From NCBI GenBank assembly GCA_035610365.1, contig CM069436.1:59039505-59103504 (forward strand): a stretch of 64,000 nucleotides of DNA, read 5' to 3'. The notes beneath the pieces were generated by a model. The model was given only the letters and a program-made list of their open reading frames with translations, was not told the DNA's origin and made no database searches. This stretch comes from Aquatica leii. Taxonomy: Eukaryota; Arthropoda; Insecta; Coleoptera; Lampyridae. Of the stretch, positions 13,401 to 24,250 are shown piece after piece (within the stretch, counting starts at the first letter, position 1; each line of letters begins with the position of its first letter). Made by a program: the position numbers and the translations under genes.

Positions 13401-13982
13401 CTGTCTGCGGATGATGTAGCGCTGTGAGAAATATTATTCTGTTACATACTAATGCTCTCAATTTTGAAATTGCATTTTATGGATACACTACAAAAATGTT
13501 TAAAAAGCATAGTATCACAAATAAAAAGTTTTTGATTGTTTGTATAACCATAGTCCCTCATCATGACTGCTCTTAACTAAATTATCTATTGATTGTTTTG
13601 GTTATGCGACTGATGCACTCAGATGCAAGTATCGCATGTAGAGTTTTTCACATAGCCATTTTTAATAAAATTCCAGTCTAGAAATTTCTAGCAGATTTTG
13701 TTCAATTAAATCTCTGAATACTTTTTTAACAAGTGACTTATGTTTGTCGCTTGCGTTTGCTGCTTAAGTAAAAACACATCGCTGCATGCGTCTGCAGTAT
13801 GCAGCCGACGCACGCAGTAGCTGCATATACTGGCTGCATACAAAAGACCGTACAGGTGTAGTTTTACATTTGCAACCAAGGGTGCTAAACATTTGTTTTT
13901 AGTCATTCTAAACTGACGTTTGATAAAAATAAAAAAGTAGTTATATGATCAAGTACTGTAGTTACGTCCTCCTTTTAATGTT
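10428..13982. other. Long AT-rich stretch, nothing assigned
   Basis: No gene or known element recognised in about 3.5 kb. A small less AT-rich patch near 12370-12510 stands out in base composition but has no sustained frame. The 110-codon frame at 13095-13427 (+) has a less AT-rich end near 13290-13427 but resembles nothing I know. Confidence 0.5.
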
Positions 13983-14254
13983 TAATTAATGAATTGGTTA
14001 GGAACACTCTTCACTAGGAGGGGCAATTAAACCACTTTAGATTTTTAATATGGCGACGTTTCGTGCAACCATGTGTGCACTTCTTCAAGCCACTAAAATA
14101 TATTGTACGTAAGTTACACATTGCGTATTGTATAATAAATAATACGTTTTAGGTACAAAACAAGAAACTTACACAAAAAAAAAGTTCGAGTGGAACGTCC
14201 TCAACTCCAAACAACATGACAACTAATACACAAAATAAATAACATAAATAACTC

Positions 14255-14257
<3 letters not shown>
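13983..14257. repeat. PLE left terminal inverted repeat
   Basis: Reverse complement of 16255-16527 with very few differences, beginning TAATTAATGAATTGGTT and ending at ATAACTCGTT. The landmark ACGTTTCGTGCAACC (14057-14070) is the complement of the hammerhead-like motif. Confidence 0.92.
14053..14091 (-). ncRNA. Hammerhead-like motif in left PLE repeat
   Basis: Minus-strand counterpart of the motif at 16418-16458. It reads CTTGAAGA, a GTGCA/TGCAC stem, GAAAC, then GTCGCC. The core deviates from the CUGAUGA consensus, so self-cleavage is uncertain. Confidence 0.4.

Positions 14258-14289
<32 letters not shown>
14256..14289 (+). repeat. Poly(T) tract, 34 T
   Basis: Uninterrupted T run at the junction between the left terminal repeat and the coding frame. 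It is in frame with the PLE protein (would read as Phe codons) and lies where the N-terminal part of the protein should start. Confidence 0.95.
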
Positions 14290-14292
<3 letters not shown>

Positions 14293-16069
14293 TAACAAAT
14301 GTCAGACACCGCAAGACCTTCACATTAATAAACTAGTGACATCTACACGAAAGTTTATTAAAACACACAAAGACATTCTTATTACAAAATCGGACAAAGG
14401 CAATGCTACAGTTATTATTCATAAAGACGAATATAAAGAGAAAATGTTGACTTTACTAAATGACGAAAACATCTATAAAAAGACTAACGTAGATCCTACT
14501 AATAAATATCAAAATACAAACAACAGACTATGTAGACGACTATATGACAATGGACACATCGACTTTATTACTTATAAAAGACTTGTAACGTACACAAGTA
14601 CACCTCCTAAGTTATACGGTTTAATAAAAACTCATAAAGATGAACATCCGGCCCGACCTATTGTTTCTTGTATAGGAGCTCCCACGTATGAATTATCTAA
14701 ATATGTTTCTTGTATAATTCAAAACATTTCTTACTTATTTGATCATAACATAAAGAACTCCTATGAACTAATTGAAAAAACCAAGAACATTAGCATACCG
14801 AGTAATTATAAAATCATTTCGTTTGATGTTACATCTTTATTCACAAACATTACTAAAGATCTGATTGTTGAACTAATAAATAAATATTGGGATGATTTGA
14901 AAAGCCATACAACTTTAGAACTAGTCGATGTAGTCTATATTATTGAACTTCTTTTTGAGTCAAGTTATTTTACATTCGATGACAAGATGTATACTCAAAA
15001 ATTTGGTACTGCCATGGGTAATCCTGCGTCACCTATATTGGCTAATCTTGCTATGCATGACCTACTTAAATACGTAAACAACAATTTATCATATACACCG
15101 GTCTTTGTATTTTGTTACGTTGATGATATTGTTGCATGTATACCCGAAACAGAAATCCATAACACTCTTAACACTTTTAATAGTTACAACCAACATTTGA
15201 AATTCACGTATGAAGTTGAACAAAAAGATTCATTACCATATTTAGATGTTAGACTTAGTAAGGATACTAACACGGGTTGTTTAGTTAGTGAATGGTATAC
15301 TAAACCCATAGCCTCTAACAGAACGTTAAATTACTTTTCCAAACATCCACACCATCAAAAGATTAATACGATCAAGGCTATGAAAAATAAAATATTAAGT
15401 TTAAGCAGTCCACAGTTTGTTACAAAAAACCTTAACTGCTTAAAGAACATATTAAAGAAAAATAACTACCCGAATAACATAATAAACAAAATACTCATAC
15501 TCACTAACACAACTAATAATAATAATACTCCACCACCAATAAACCCATCCATTACTAACCCTAATACTATCCCTAATACTAACGTTATTTACACAAAAAT
15601 AATAAATGTTCCAAACCTAACAAAAAGAATAATTCCGATTATTAAAACCAATTACATTAAAATAACAACTTACAACACTAATACTATCTATAACATGCTG
15701 TACAGTAGAACTAAAGATAAAACTAATACAACTGAAAAACATGATGTAGTGTACAAGCTAGATTGTATGGGATGCCAAGCGTGTTACATAGGGCAAACGA
15801 AACAGAAAATAAAAAATCGGATAAATAATCACATGTATGATTGCAATAATAAAAAGGGCGAAACAGCGTTAGCGTTACATCATATCAATACGGGACATAA
15901 TTTTGATTTCAACAATCCTAAAATTTTAGACATAGATTGTAACTATAAAAAGCGATTAGTTTCAGAGATGATATTCATCAACGTTTACAAAAACAACATT
16001 AACTTTAATACAGACACGAATAATTTAAGTAATGTATACAACAATTTAATATCCAAGATTGCTTATTAG
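14288..16069 (+). CDS. PLE reverse transcriptase + GIY-YIG endonuclease, N-terminally incomplete
   Basis: Open frame of at least 577 codons. Visible RT blocks are ILITKSDKGNATV, PPKLYGLIKTHK, ARPIVSCIGAPTY, SFDVTSLFTNI (first catalytic Asp), FGTAMGNPASPILANLAM (near residue 222 counting from 14336) and FCYVDDIVACIP, the YVDD catalytic box near residue 261. The C-terminus carries a GIY-YIG nuclease (VVYKLDCMGCQACYIGQTKQ, then the Arg/His-rich KNRINNHMYDC), about residues 470-530. The codon at 14336 is GTG, not ATG, and the frame stays open upstream through the poly(T). The first in-frame ATG is at 14441, inside the conserved region. I infer that the 5' part was lost. The protein is shorter than typical PLE ORFs. 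No internal stops. Confidence 0.92.
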
Positions 16070-16254
16070 CTTTATATAGGTCTATTAAATTCGCGATATT
16101 TTTCGATTTTTCGTTTTTTCGTTTCTTATCTTTCTTGATTACCTTGACATTGCAAATATAATTTTTGATTATACATGTCGTGTCAATTGTTTGTCATTCT
16201 TAGTTATTGTTCATATACAACATTTTAATTATTTGACCTTTTTAATAATATTTT

Positions 16255-16527
16255 AACGAGTTATTTATGTTATTTATTTTGTGTATTAGTTGTCATGTTG
16301 TTTGGAGTTGAGGACGTTCCACTCGAACTTTTTTTGTGTAAGTTTCTTGTTTTGTACCTAAAACGTATTATTTATTATACAATAAGCAATGTGTAACTTA
16401 CGTACAATATATTTTAGTGGCTTGAAGAAGTGCACACATGGTTGCACGAAACGTCGCCATATTAAAAATCTAAAGTGGTTTAATTGCCCCTCCTAGTGAA
16501 GAGTGTTCCTAACCAATTCATTAATTA
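16255..16527. repeat. PLE right terminal inverted repeat
   Basis: Reverse complement of the left repeat, starting AACGAGTTATTTATG and ending ATTCATTAATTA. Near-perfect identity between arms implies recent formation or a shared template. Confidence 0.92.
16418..16458 (+). ncRNA. Hammerhead-like motif in right PLE repeat
   Basis: CTTGAAGA at 16421, a 5-bp stem GTGCA (16430-16434) / TGCAC (16443-16447), then GAAA (16448-16451) followed by CGTCGCC. The arrangement core-stem II-GAAA matches hammerhead ribozymes known from PLE terminal repeats. C3 and U7 of the core are replaced, and there is no obvious stem III loop before GUC, so it may be inactive or unusual. Confidence 0.45.
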
Positions 16528-16806
16528 CTTATATGATGTTGGTTCAGAATCCAATTTTTCCGCGTTTTTCTTAAAATTTTAATTTTGGCTGCGTTTGCAT
16601 AAGCTCGGGTGAATTTCGTGTAAGTTTATATTTGGTCGTAAAATCGGATAACTTTAGGTTATCGGATGAGATCGCGTTTTCCGCTTTTTTTTTATTTTAA
16701 TTTTAGGTAATATGGCCGTTCTGACTCAAAATTTTTTGTGTTTAAAAATCACGCATTTAAAATTTATACATCATTAAATTAAAGTAATTTGAGTAGGTAG
16801 AATAAA

Positions 16807-17543
16807 ACTATCAACAGTAAAGTAGTTTGGCTAACCCGTACTTTCCAAAATATGCGAGTGGTTCCTATCAAAACTTTTTAGGACCACTTGAAAATCATAC
16901 ATTAGATAATAAAAAATTATATATGCAATTACGTATTTAGTATTTGAAAATTCCAAAACAATTAAAATTTAGCATCTAAAGTTAAGATGGCGAATGAAGA
17001 TTTGAAATAATGATGCCTTATTTATTTTTTACTATTACAGGTAGTGAACCTTTAATGATTATTATTAACTATTAAATACACTGTCATCAACTTAAGATAA
17101 CAAAAAAATTAATAGATTTTTGTAGCGGGAAGTATAAGTTAACTTCAATAATTTTGGCATACCTTGTAAATTTGATTAAAATAATTTATTTATTTATTAC
17201 TTAATTCTTTTAATTTCCATCGCTTTGTATTGATTTTAGTTATTATTTTAATCAAATTTACAGGATGAGTCAAAGTTATTGAGTGAACGGTGTATTTAAT
17301 AGTAAATAAGTTTAATCGTTAAGGGTTTTTGACCTGTAATGAATAATTCTAATATTCATTAGCCGCTTTAACTTTACATTCTAAACTTAATTGTTTTGCT
17401 ATTTTTAAATACTAAATACGTAATGAGATATACAATGTTTTATAATCTGATATATGATTTTAAAGTTGTCCTAAAAACTTTTGTTAGGAACCACCCCATA
17501 TTTTATGAGAAACGGGTTAGCCAAAGTTCTTTATTGTTGATGA
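16807..17543. mobile_element. Foldback element (long inverted repeat)
   Basis: The left arm (16807-17184) and the right arm (17242-17543) are diverged reverse complements. Shared blocks, read inward, are TTTGGCTAACCCGT, GTGGTTCCTA, TTACGTATTTAGTATTT, CTATTAAATACAC and TGTAAATTTGATTAAAATAA. The spacer is about 57 bp. No protein is encoded. The left arm has about 60 bp extra. It ends at the edge of the dispersed repeat that starts near 17545. Confidence 0.75.
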
Positions 17544-17544
17544 T

Positions 17545-20305
17545 ATCCCAATCATTATTGTTATCAATTTATTGACATCCGAGTGTTACTTTAATGAAAA
17601 TATTTCGATACAAAATTATTGGTACGATTTTCATAGCTAATAGACAGCTTGCTGATTTGTATACGCTGCTTTCGTTGTTAATGCTTCATTATGTTACAAA
17701 TTCACCGCAAAAATTTAAACGCTCAAAGCAGCAAAGGTTGCATAATATTTATCTTCGAAATTATTAATCTGAAGATGGCAATTTGTTTACTACTATGATA
17801 GGAATTGAATATGTACTTATCCATTCAATCTATTGTGTATTTTACGCATAATGTAACAGGCTTTTTTATCGTTAAAACTAAGAATAATTACTTTTTACTT
17901 TTTGATCGTTATTAAAGAAAATATTGTTCGATTATCTTGTATAGAATTTTTTTATTATGTTAAAAGACGCAAAAGTGACATGAACTGATAAACATGATAC
18001 AATATAAAAGAACACCTGCAGAAATGTAAAATAAGCGTTTTGATATCTTTGACCGTGAACGAAAAAGGAAATGCGAGGAACAGTCTATGTCAAACTTGAG
18101 AAAAAATAGATCCTTTTGCAACTTGGGGCCAAAAATTTAATAAAAAGCGAATTGTACCGCACGCTAACGGCCAAGCTACTAAAAGGTACCAACTGCGACT
18201 TAAAAGTATATTAGCGCGATATCGTAACTACATTGTGCAATTAAATGCGTATTTTAATTCGTGAAAGTGCGAATGAACTTAAATAAGTGATGCTAAATAA
18301 TTTCATCGAGCAAGAGGCACCACAAAAATAATTGAAGTGCGGGCTTCTAAATAAAAGAAACGACTGCCATTTATCGTGGAACCAAAAATCGCTAAGTTGT
18401 TTTATCAAAATCGCCAAGTGTTTGATAAAAATCACTAAGGTGTTATATGACTTTGTTGATTTGTTTTTTGTGTTGTGGAACTTAAATTTGTTTGTAAGAT
18501 TTTTCATGATATATCATTAAGAAGGAAACCGATGTGAATTCGACTTAGAAAAAAGCAAAAGCTGCGATATGGTCGGCACAAGCTCGCAAACCTGGTGCAT
18601 CCTTCGTAGGCGGGTTAAAGCGTCATCCAAGCATTTCGTACCTTGTAAATACAAAATTTGGGTACACTGTTATAGCTTACATACAACTATTTTAAATTAA
18701 CGGTGCAAAATAAAATGAATAAAGATATTGCGGATTTTGCGCAAAATTTGAGTTTGAATTTGATTTGATATTTTAATATAGAATTTAACTTATAGATATA
18801 AACTGTAATAAACGATTTTAAGTAGATTGCTTTTATAGATTTTTCTGATTATCACGGATTTGTAAAAAGAGTAAAAACGTAATTTATTTGAAAACGACGC
18901 CAAATGAAAGCCAAGTAACCTTTTCAAACCTATTGGAGTATTCAAACAAAAAAAAGTCATTTTTCATTTGAGAAAATTATTTCCAAACTAAGTTATGACT
19001 CGTAATTATTAGATATATTTTAACTTTGGTGAATCGATAAACTATTTTTTGATTAATCCTTTTTTACTGAGCTAGTCTGGGAAGTAAAAAGTACTAAAGG
19101 TAAGTCCACTAGTACTACCGACAAGAGAATTTTTAAAGCAATGACTCACCAGATATCACAACAAACCTAAAAGTTTTAAATCAACAATAGTAACTTTCGT
19201 TACAAAAAGAAAATTTTAAAAGAAAGATATATTTTAAACATAATAATAACAAAATAACTAAAAAATAATTCAACAGCGTGGAATAATAATTATTATTAAA
19301 GGCAAATAGATATAATTTTTTTTATTTTGGCGGTATTATAAACTAATCAGCACAATTTGCCGCATGAAGTATAAGCTGTAACAATGGTCTAATGTAAGAC
19401 AAAGATCCTTCTACGCATCGAAACCTTACGAAGAATGTCGTGGTATAACTTCAGTTTTTTATTACTTTAAATGTTTGTTAAAACGATGTCTACTACCATG
19501 TAATAGTAGATTACATACCGAGGCGGAAAATATTCCATTTCTGTCGAGAGAACTATAGTTTACCGAGAGGCATAGCCTCGAGGTGAACTAGTTCTGGAGA
19601 CAAATGGAACACTTTTGCCAAGGTTTGTATACAATTTTATTCACACTCAGCCATTAAATAAAATAAATAACATAAAACTAATAAAAAATGAATGAAAACC
19701 TACTTCCAAAATATTATCGTTTATTTCGGTAAAAAATTAAAACGTAGTAGGCACACTTTACAATTGACATATACGTATTTAATTTATGATTGTCATTTTA
19801 TCAAATTAGTTAAAACATAACACACACGAATTACAGGTTCGGAAAGTGTACATTACTGACCGCGAGGTTTCATTACATACTTGTTTTTTTAACCATGGAA
19901 ACCGCTCACTTACCAACCTTTAAGAGGTTCGGGAAACTGTACGTTACTAACTGAGTGTGAATAAAAGTTATTAATATTGTTTTCTAATATGTAATTTGTG
20001 ATTACAATTTTTGTTTAAGTTTAGATCTTCACTAAACGTAGTAAAGATAAAAAATATAATCATTATTTATACTGTGCATATTTTTATTAATCAACATCGG
20101 AGCATATAATTTAATTAATACAAATTTGATAACACAATGACGGAATAATCATGTTATTTGATATGATTTTGGCATCACAGTGACATTTAGCTTTCTTATA
20201 GATAGGATCATTTTGATGCCTCAAAAATGATAGTGACAGTTTATAGATACCGATTTCATGCGGAATTTTTGACAGAAAATTTTGTATGAAAAAAGTGGCC
20301 AAAAT
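17545..20305 (+). repeat. Dispersed repeat family R2, copy 1
   Basis: Matches 53603-54690 in the same orientation. Shared segments are 17550-17855 (e.g. TTGGTACGATTTTCATAGC, AATCTGAAGATGGCAATTT), 19220-19500 (TTGGCGGTATTATAAACTA, AATTTGCCGCAT) and 19975-20305 (TTTGATGCCTCAAAAATGA, GATACCGATTTCATGC). Two blocks are absent from copy 2: about 17860-19215 and about 19500-19970. They are either insertions here or deletions there. The short minus-strand frame at 20111-20302 is shared with copy 2, but I do not recognise its product. Confidence 0.75.
17860..19215. other. Copy-1-specific block inside repeat R2
   Basis: Present here but missing from the related copy at 53.6-54.7 kb. No coding region recognised and no clear terminal repeats; could be an inserted element of unknown type. 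Confidence 0.4.
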
Positions 20306-20839
20306 GATGTCTACTACGCAGCATTAAGTGTTTACTGTCGAACCCAAACATACTACCCTTTTTCTTTTTCGTTCAGACTTGTCAATTGAGAGATTGTGAG
20401 GTCTGTAGGTTTAGTTTTCGTTTTTTTTTTTGTGTTATCGTTTATTTAGTTTAGTTGTTAGGTTATATTATCGTCTTTGTTTTCGCGTTTGCACGTTTGA
20501 TTTGTGAGTGTGTAGTAGGGTAAGGTTACTGCGTGTGTGACGTTGTTTAGTTGTAGGATTTTACAACATCGTGTAAGCCTGACATTTCCTTAGATCTTCA
20601 GCTTGCTGCATTTTACCAATTTTGATAAAATTATTATTGATTACCGGATTTGACGTTTTTTTCTGTTTACTATCCTTTTATTTTGCATTCTTCTTTTGTA
20701 TTTCTTTATGTTCTACCACTCGCTTCTGCGTGGAAGCCTCCTGTTCCTTATGTCTTTTTGTTGACAACTCTTTTGCTATGTTCTTGTTCAAATCATGATT
20801 GAAAATGCTCTAGGTAACTTAAAGTTAAGATCGTTGGCC
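20306..20839. other. No recognisable feature
   Basis: Non-coding. The stretch is somewhat T/G-rich (20340-20580). No known element recognised. Confidence 0.4.
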
Positions 20840-21031
20840 GGTTACTCAAACCTAAGTCGTAACTGTACTGCTGATGAGCCCCAAAAGGAAAAAACGGCTG
20901 TCCAGTAGTTCACTCTAGTGGCGTTTGCACAACTTCATTGACATTGCTTACCACCCTTTTTACGTTGTAGTTTTATCTCGACGACTTATTCAGAGCTGAT
21001 TTTGAATTTCGCGGGATTTACAATTTACAGT
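20840..21031 (+). repeat. Hammerhead-bearing repeat, copy 1
   Basis: Homologous to the reverse complement of 38335-38510. Shared landmarks are GATGAGCCCCAAAA (GATGGGCCCCAAAA in the other copy), ACGGCTGTC, AGTAGTTCACTCT, GGCGTTTGCACAA, ACGTTGT, AGCTGATTTTGAATTTCGCG. No coding capacity. It looks like a single, partial unit of a small non-autonomous element. Confidence 0.8.
20864..20907 (+). ncRNA. Hammerhead ribozyme motif, decayed copy
   Basis: The core CTGATGA is at 20871-20877. Stem I is formed by TACTG (20866-20870) with CAGTA (20903-20907). A GCCCC/AAAA/GG element stands where stem II should be, and ACGGCTGTC (20894-20902) provides a short stem III and the GUC cleavage triplet. The GAAA box has decayed to AAAAAA and stem II is weakened. 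The pair next to the core in stem I is G-C here but A-U in the copy at 38449-38492, a compensatory change that supports selection on an RNA fold in the ancestor. Confidence 0.65.
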
Positions 21032-22864
21032 TTACAACTAAGTTATAACTTATTACGTGCCGCGGTCGGTCGACCGTAGTGGGTATAGTGGTTTTGTTTT
21101 TATTCTTGCAATATGAAGTATCATAGGTGTAAACCTATGTCTATCTACTTTTTTGGTATTGCGTTTTTACGTACATTAACTTCCCGCCCAGGTTTACTAT
21201 CTTGTTCAGACGTGTCTTGTTAATTGGTCAGCTTTGCTAATTGGTTTTAGCGTCTACTGCTACAGTGTGAAACCGTAGTGGAAGGTTGAAGTCATTTGAT
21301 CTAATTGCAGCGGTGAGCATTTGTGTTGGCCATATTAAGGTATAGTTGTTGGATGTTAACATTCATTGTAGTTTTAGATTTACTTTTATGAGAGTAATTT
21401 GAGAAATTACTCTTCTAGTAAAGGAGTTGTAACCGTCGCTTGATTTTTAGAAGTATTCTTTTGTGAAAGATCCGGCATTTAGCATTGTTAAAATATATTG
21501 ACATACATTTAATCTCTTTTGTGACATTGTAATGCGTTTATCTTGCCTTTATTTCAAAGTATTTAACCTTTCAAATTTATCCTAATTGTAATTTTTATTT
21601 TATTAAATACGTATTTAATGCATATGCTCTTGAGTAATTTTGGTCGATTTTATTATCATACGTTTCAAGTACATTTTATACTTTATTACTTTTGACAGTT
21701 TTCATTACTGGGATTGAAACATTAAGATTGTAATTTTATATTCTGTTTCAGTTATATATATTTTGTTATCGTTGCATTTTTAAACGTCGTCAACGGACAC
21801 GTGTTATTGCATTGCGATTTAATTTGGCATCTTTGTCTACGTCTTTATTATATTGATAGCTTCTTTTAAATGTTATACGTCACCGTTTTTAAATTTGATT
21901 GTGGTAACAAAGTTTATGTATACTATATGTTAGTAATTTTAGTTTTAAGAAAAAAAAGTTTGAAGACTTTGCTTATACCTTTCAACTTGAGAATGTACTT
22001 TTTGGTAAGTTTTTTGTTTTTAATATTTGGTTGTGACGTCCTCAAGGTTATAAATCGGTTCAGTAAAATTTTAAACTATGAGAAATATTCTAGTTTGTAT
22101 GTTTTACGGTTTCCACGTTTCACTTGTAACCGAGTTAAATATCGTATCGAGAAATGTATTGTGTTAAACATCTTTGGACGGATCATTATAGATCTGTAAC
22201 CACTCGAATTTTTGGAAATATTAAATAGTTAATTAGTAACAAAATTTTTATTCCGTCCGTCTTCGCGATTGTATAAATTTAATAATCACAGATAGTGTAG
22301 TACACTTTGATAAGTTATATTTAGAGTGTATTTATCAGTAGTGGGTTTTTTGGTTGACATGGTCCAGAAATTCTTTTTGAACTATAAACTTTCCTGGCGT
22401 TCTTTTAGTTTGACATTTACTTTTGTATTTTTGAGTTTTTCAAGTCATTCATGGATTTTAGAATTTAACTCACAACCATATTCACTGAACACTGGTAATT
22501 ATCTCATTTATGTTATTTTTATTCAAACAATTTTTGTTTTAACAGGTTTTCCATACAATAAACTACGTAAGTAGCAAAGAAATTTGGTTAAAATATTTAT
22601 TCTGTAGTGCAAAGAATGTTATCTATCTGTACAAAACTTATCAATTTCCATTTACGAAGCGCTTATGCACCTTTTAAAATGTGTAATTTATTTCTATGAT
22701 TGTTATTATTAACTAAACCATAATGGACACTTTTCTAGCACGACTACAAACTAAAAACACTAGTTTTTTCTCAAACTATAAAATAATGCGAAAACTTTTT
22801 TTTAGATACAAATTTTTTACCATAAAACATAATAAAATAGTTTTTAGGTAAATGGTGTAATATA
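21032..22864. other. No recognisable feature
   Basis: AT-rich. Plus-strand frames at 21870-22199 and 22326-22574 are low-complexity Phe/Leu/Ile-rich and match nothing I know. Confidence 0.45.
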
Positions 22865-22880
22865 TTTATTAAAAAACTTA

Positions 22881-22914
22881 CAAACTTTCGAACGTGGTCT
22901 ACGTTCTTCTTCAG
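22881..22914 (-). ncRNA. Hammerhead-like motif at the PLE 3' end
   Basis: Minus strand: CCTGAAGAA, then a perfect 6-bp stem GAACGT/ACGTTC with a 5-nt loop (AGACC), then GAAAG. Same layout as the motif in the PLE at 14-16.5 kb. The core deviates from consensus at U7 and the cleavage triplet is unclear. Confidence 0.4.
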
Positions 22915-23249
22915 GTGACAATTAATAAAATGGCAATTATAAAACTAAGGTAACTAGAAAAAACAAATGTTTGGAAAACTTGATAAATGTTGTAAGTTCT
23001 TTTAGCTACAGCATTTGCTTGAAGGTCTAAAGAAAAACCACTAATAAAAACTCTAGACGTAGCTTATAGTATGGTTGGTGGATAAAGTAAAGATCAGGAA
23101 ATAACAGGTAACCAGGTGTTAGATAACTCATAACCATTGTCCCTGTTAAAGTTGTACTTGTTGTAAAGGTACTTTAATAATTTCAATCGCTTCTCTGATC
23201 TTTCTTGAACGCCAGTTTTTTGTTGTAGCAATCGTTATAGTTTTTTTGA

Positions 23250-23440
23250 AGTTTATGTCATGTAAAGGGTTTAGCGCATGTTTGGCAATGGCAAATTTAG
23301 AAGGTTAAAGTAAAAAAAGATGTCTTTTGTGTCCGTTTAGTCTAGTTTCAATAGTTCTACCAGTTTCTTTAATATACACCTTGCCACAAGCGCATGGAAC
23401 TTGATACACTCCACAGGTGTTAGTGGAATTTTATCTTTTA
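23250..23440 (-). pseudogene. GIY-YIG endonuclease remnant of the PLE
   Basis: Minus-strand reading gives CGVYQVPCACGKVYIKETGR followed by TIETRLNGHKRHLF, the GIY-YIG nuclease signature of Penelope-like elements. A Lys replaces the usual Gly in VYIGETGR. Downstream come AIAKHALNPLHD-like residues from the same domain. In active elements this domain nicks the target DNA. Confidence 0.85.
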
Positions 23441-24038
23441 CCGGATTCAAGAAATTGTTAATTTTTGGGGTAGTATTATAAGCAATGTCATGTTTCTTCA
23501 GCATTCTTCCAATTTTGTCACTTATATTAGGAACAAAAGGTAGAACAACAAAATTGTTGCTTATAGTTGACTTATTTGGTACAGTAGGTTTAGTTTCTGG
23601 TCGAAGATACTTTTTAATTTGTTCTTTGTTAGAACAATTTCTTATAAAAAGTTTCTTAAAGTAATAATTCTTCTGGTAATTTACCTTGATGGCAAATTGT
23701 CATCGCACGGTTGTATAATGTGCGAATTGTTCCAAATGTCTGAAATGGATGACGAGAATTTGCGTTTATATATTGATCCGTATATGTTGGTTTTCGATAA
23801 ACTGAATGTATTAAAGTACTATCTGGTTTTCTTTCTATCTTTACATCAAGAAAAGGTAAGGTACTATTAATTTTTTTTCAATACTAAATTTTATGTTTGG
23901 GTGTTGATTATTTAGGTATTGATGAAAAATTTGTAGTTCATCTTCACCATGGGACCAGATTGTAAAAACATTATAAACATGCCTAAGCCATAGTTTTGGT
24001 TTTTTAGATGCAAATGTTAAAGCTTTTTCTTAAAAATG

Positions 24039-24250
24039 CTAGATAAAGTAATTTGCAATAGATAGAAAAATTGGTGATCCCATTGCTACACCATCTATTT
24101 GTTTATAACATTCACCATTAAACAAAAAGAATAAAGTTGTTAAACAATGTTCAAATAACTTGATTGTATTGTTATCAAACTGTCGTTTTAAAATATGCAA
24201 ATTATCAACTATTGGTACTTTAGTGAACAATGAGGCAACGTCAAAACTAA
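24039..24250 (-). pseudogene. PLE reverse transcriptase fragment
   Basis: Encodes VASLFTKVPIVDNLHILK, a hydrophobic linker, then IDGVAMGSPIFLSIANYF, the conserved PLE RT block that precedes the YxDD motif. SLFTKVP corresponds to the SLFTNIP block containing the first catalytic Asp in intact relatives. The YxDD block is not readable in this frame. No function expected. Confidence 0.85.

Larger units (their letters stand above)
13983..16527 (+). mobile_element. Penelope-like element with long inverted terminal repeats
   Basis: A 2.5-kb unit bounded by near-identical inverted repeats (13983-14257 and 16255-16527). It contains one long frame for RT plus GIY-YIG endonuclease. PLEs copy themselves by target-primed reverse transcription. 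They commonly carry terminal repeats ('pLTRs') in inverted or tandem arrangement, often with hammerhead-like motifs, and both features are seen here. A run of 34 T follows the left repeat directly, marking an odd 5' junction. The high identity of the repeats suggests a fairly recent insertion. Confidence 0.88.

Noticed and set aside
13095..13427. 110-codon plus-strand frame with a less AT-rich end
   Set aside because: No recognisable motif, no start context and AT-rich first half; may be a chance frame. Could be rechecked by protein search.
20111..20302. Shared minus-strand frame in repeat R2 as a protein gene
   Set aside because: Shared because the DNA is repeated. No homology that I recognise, so listed only under the repeat.
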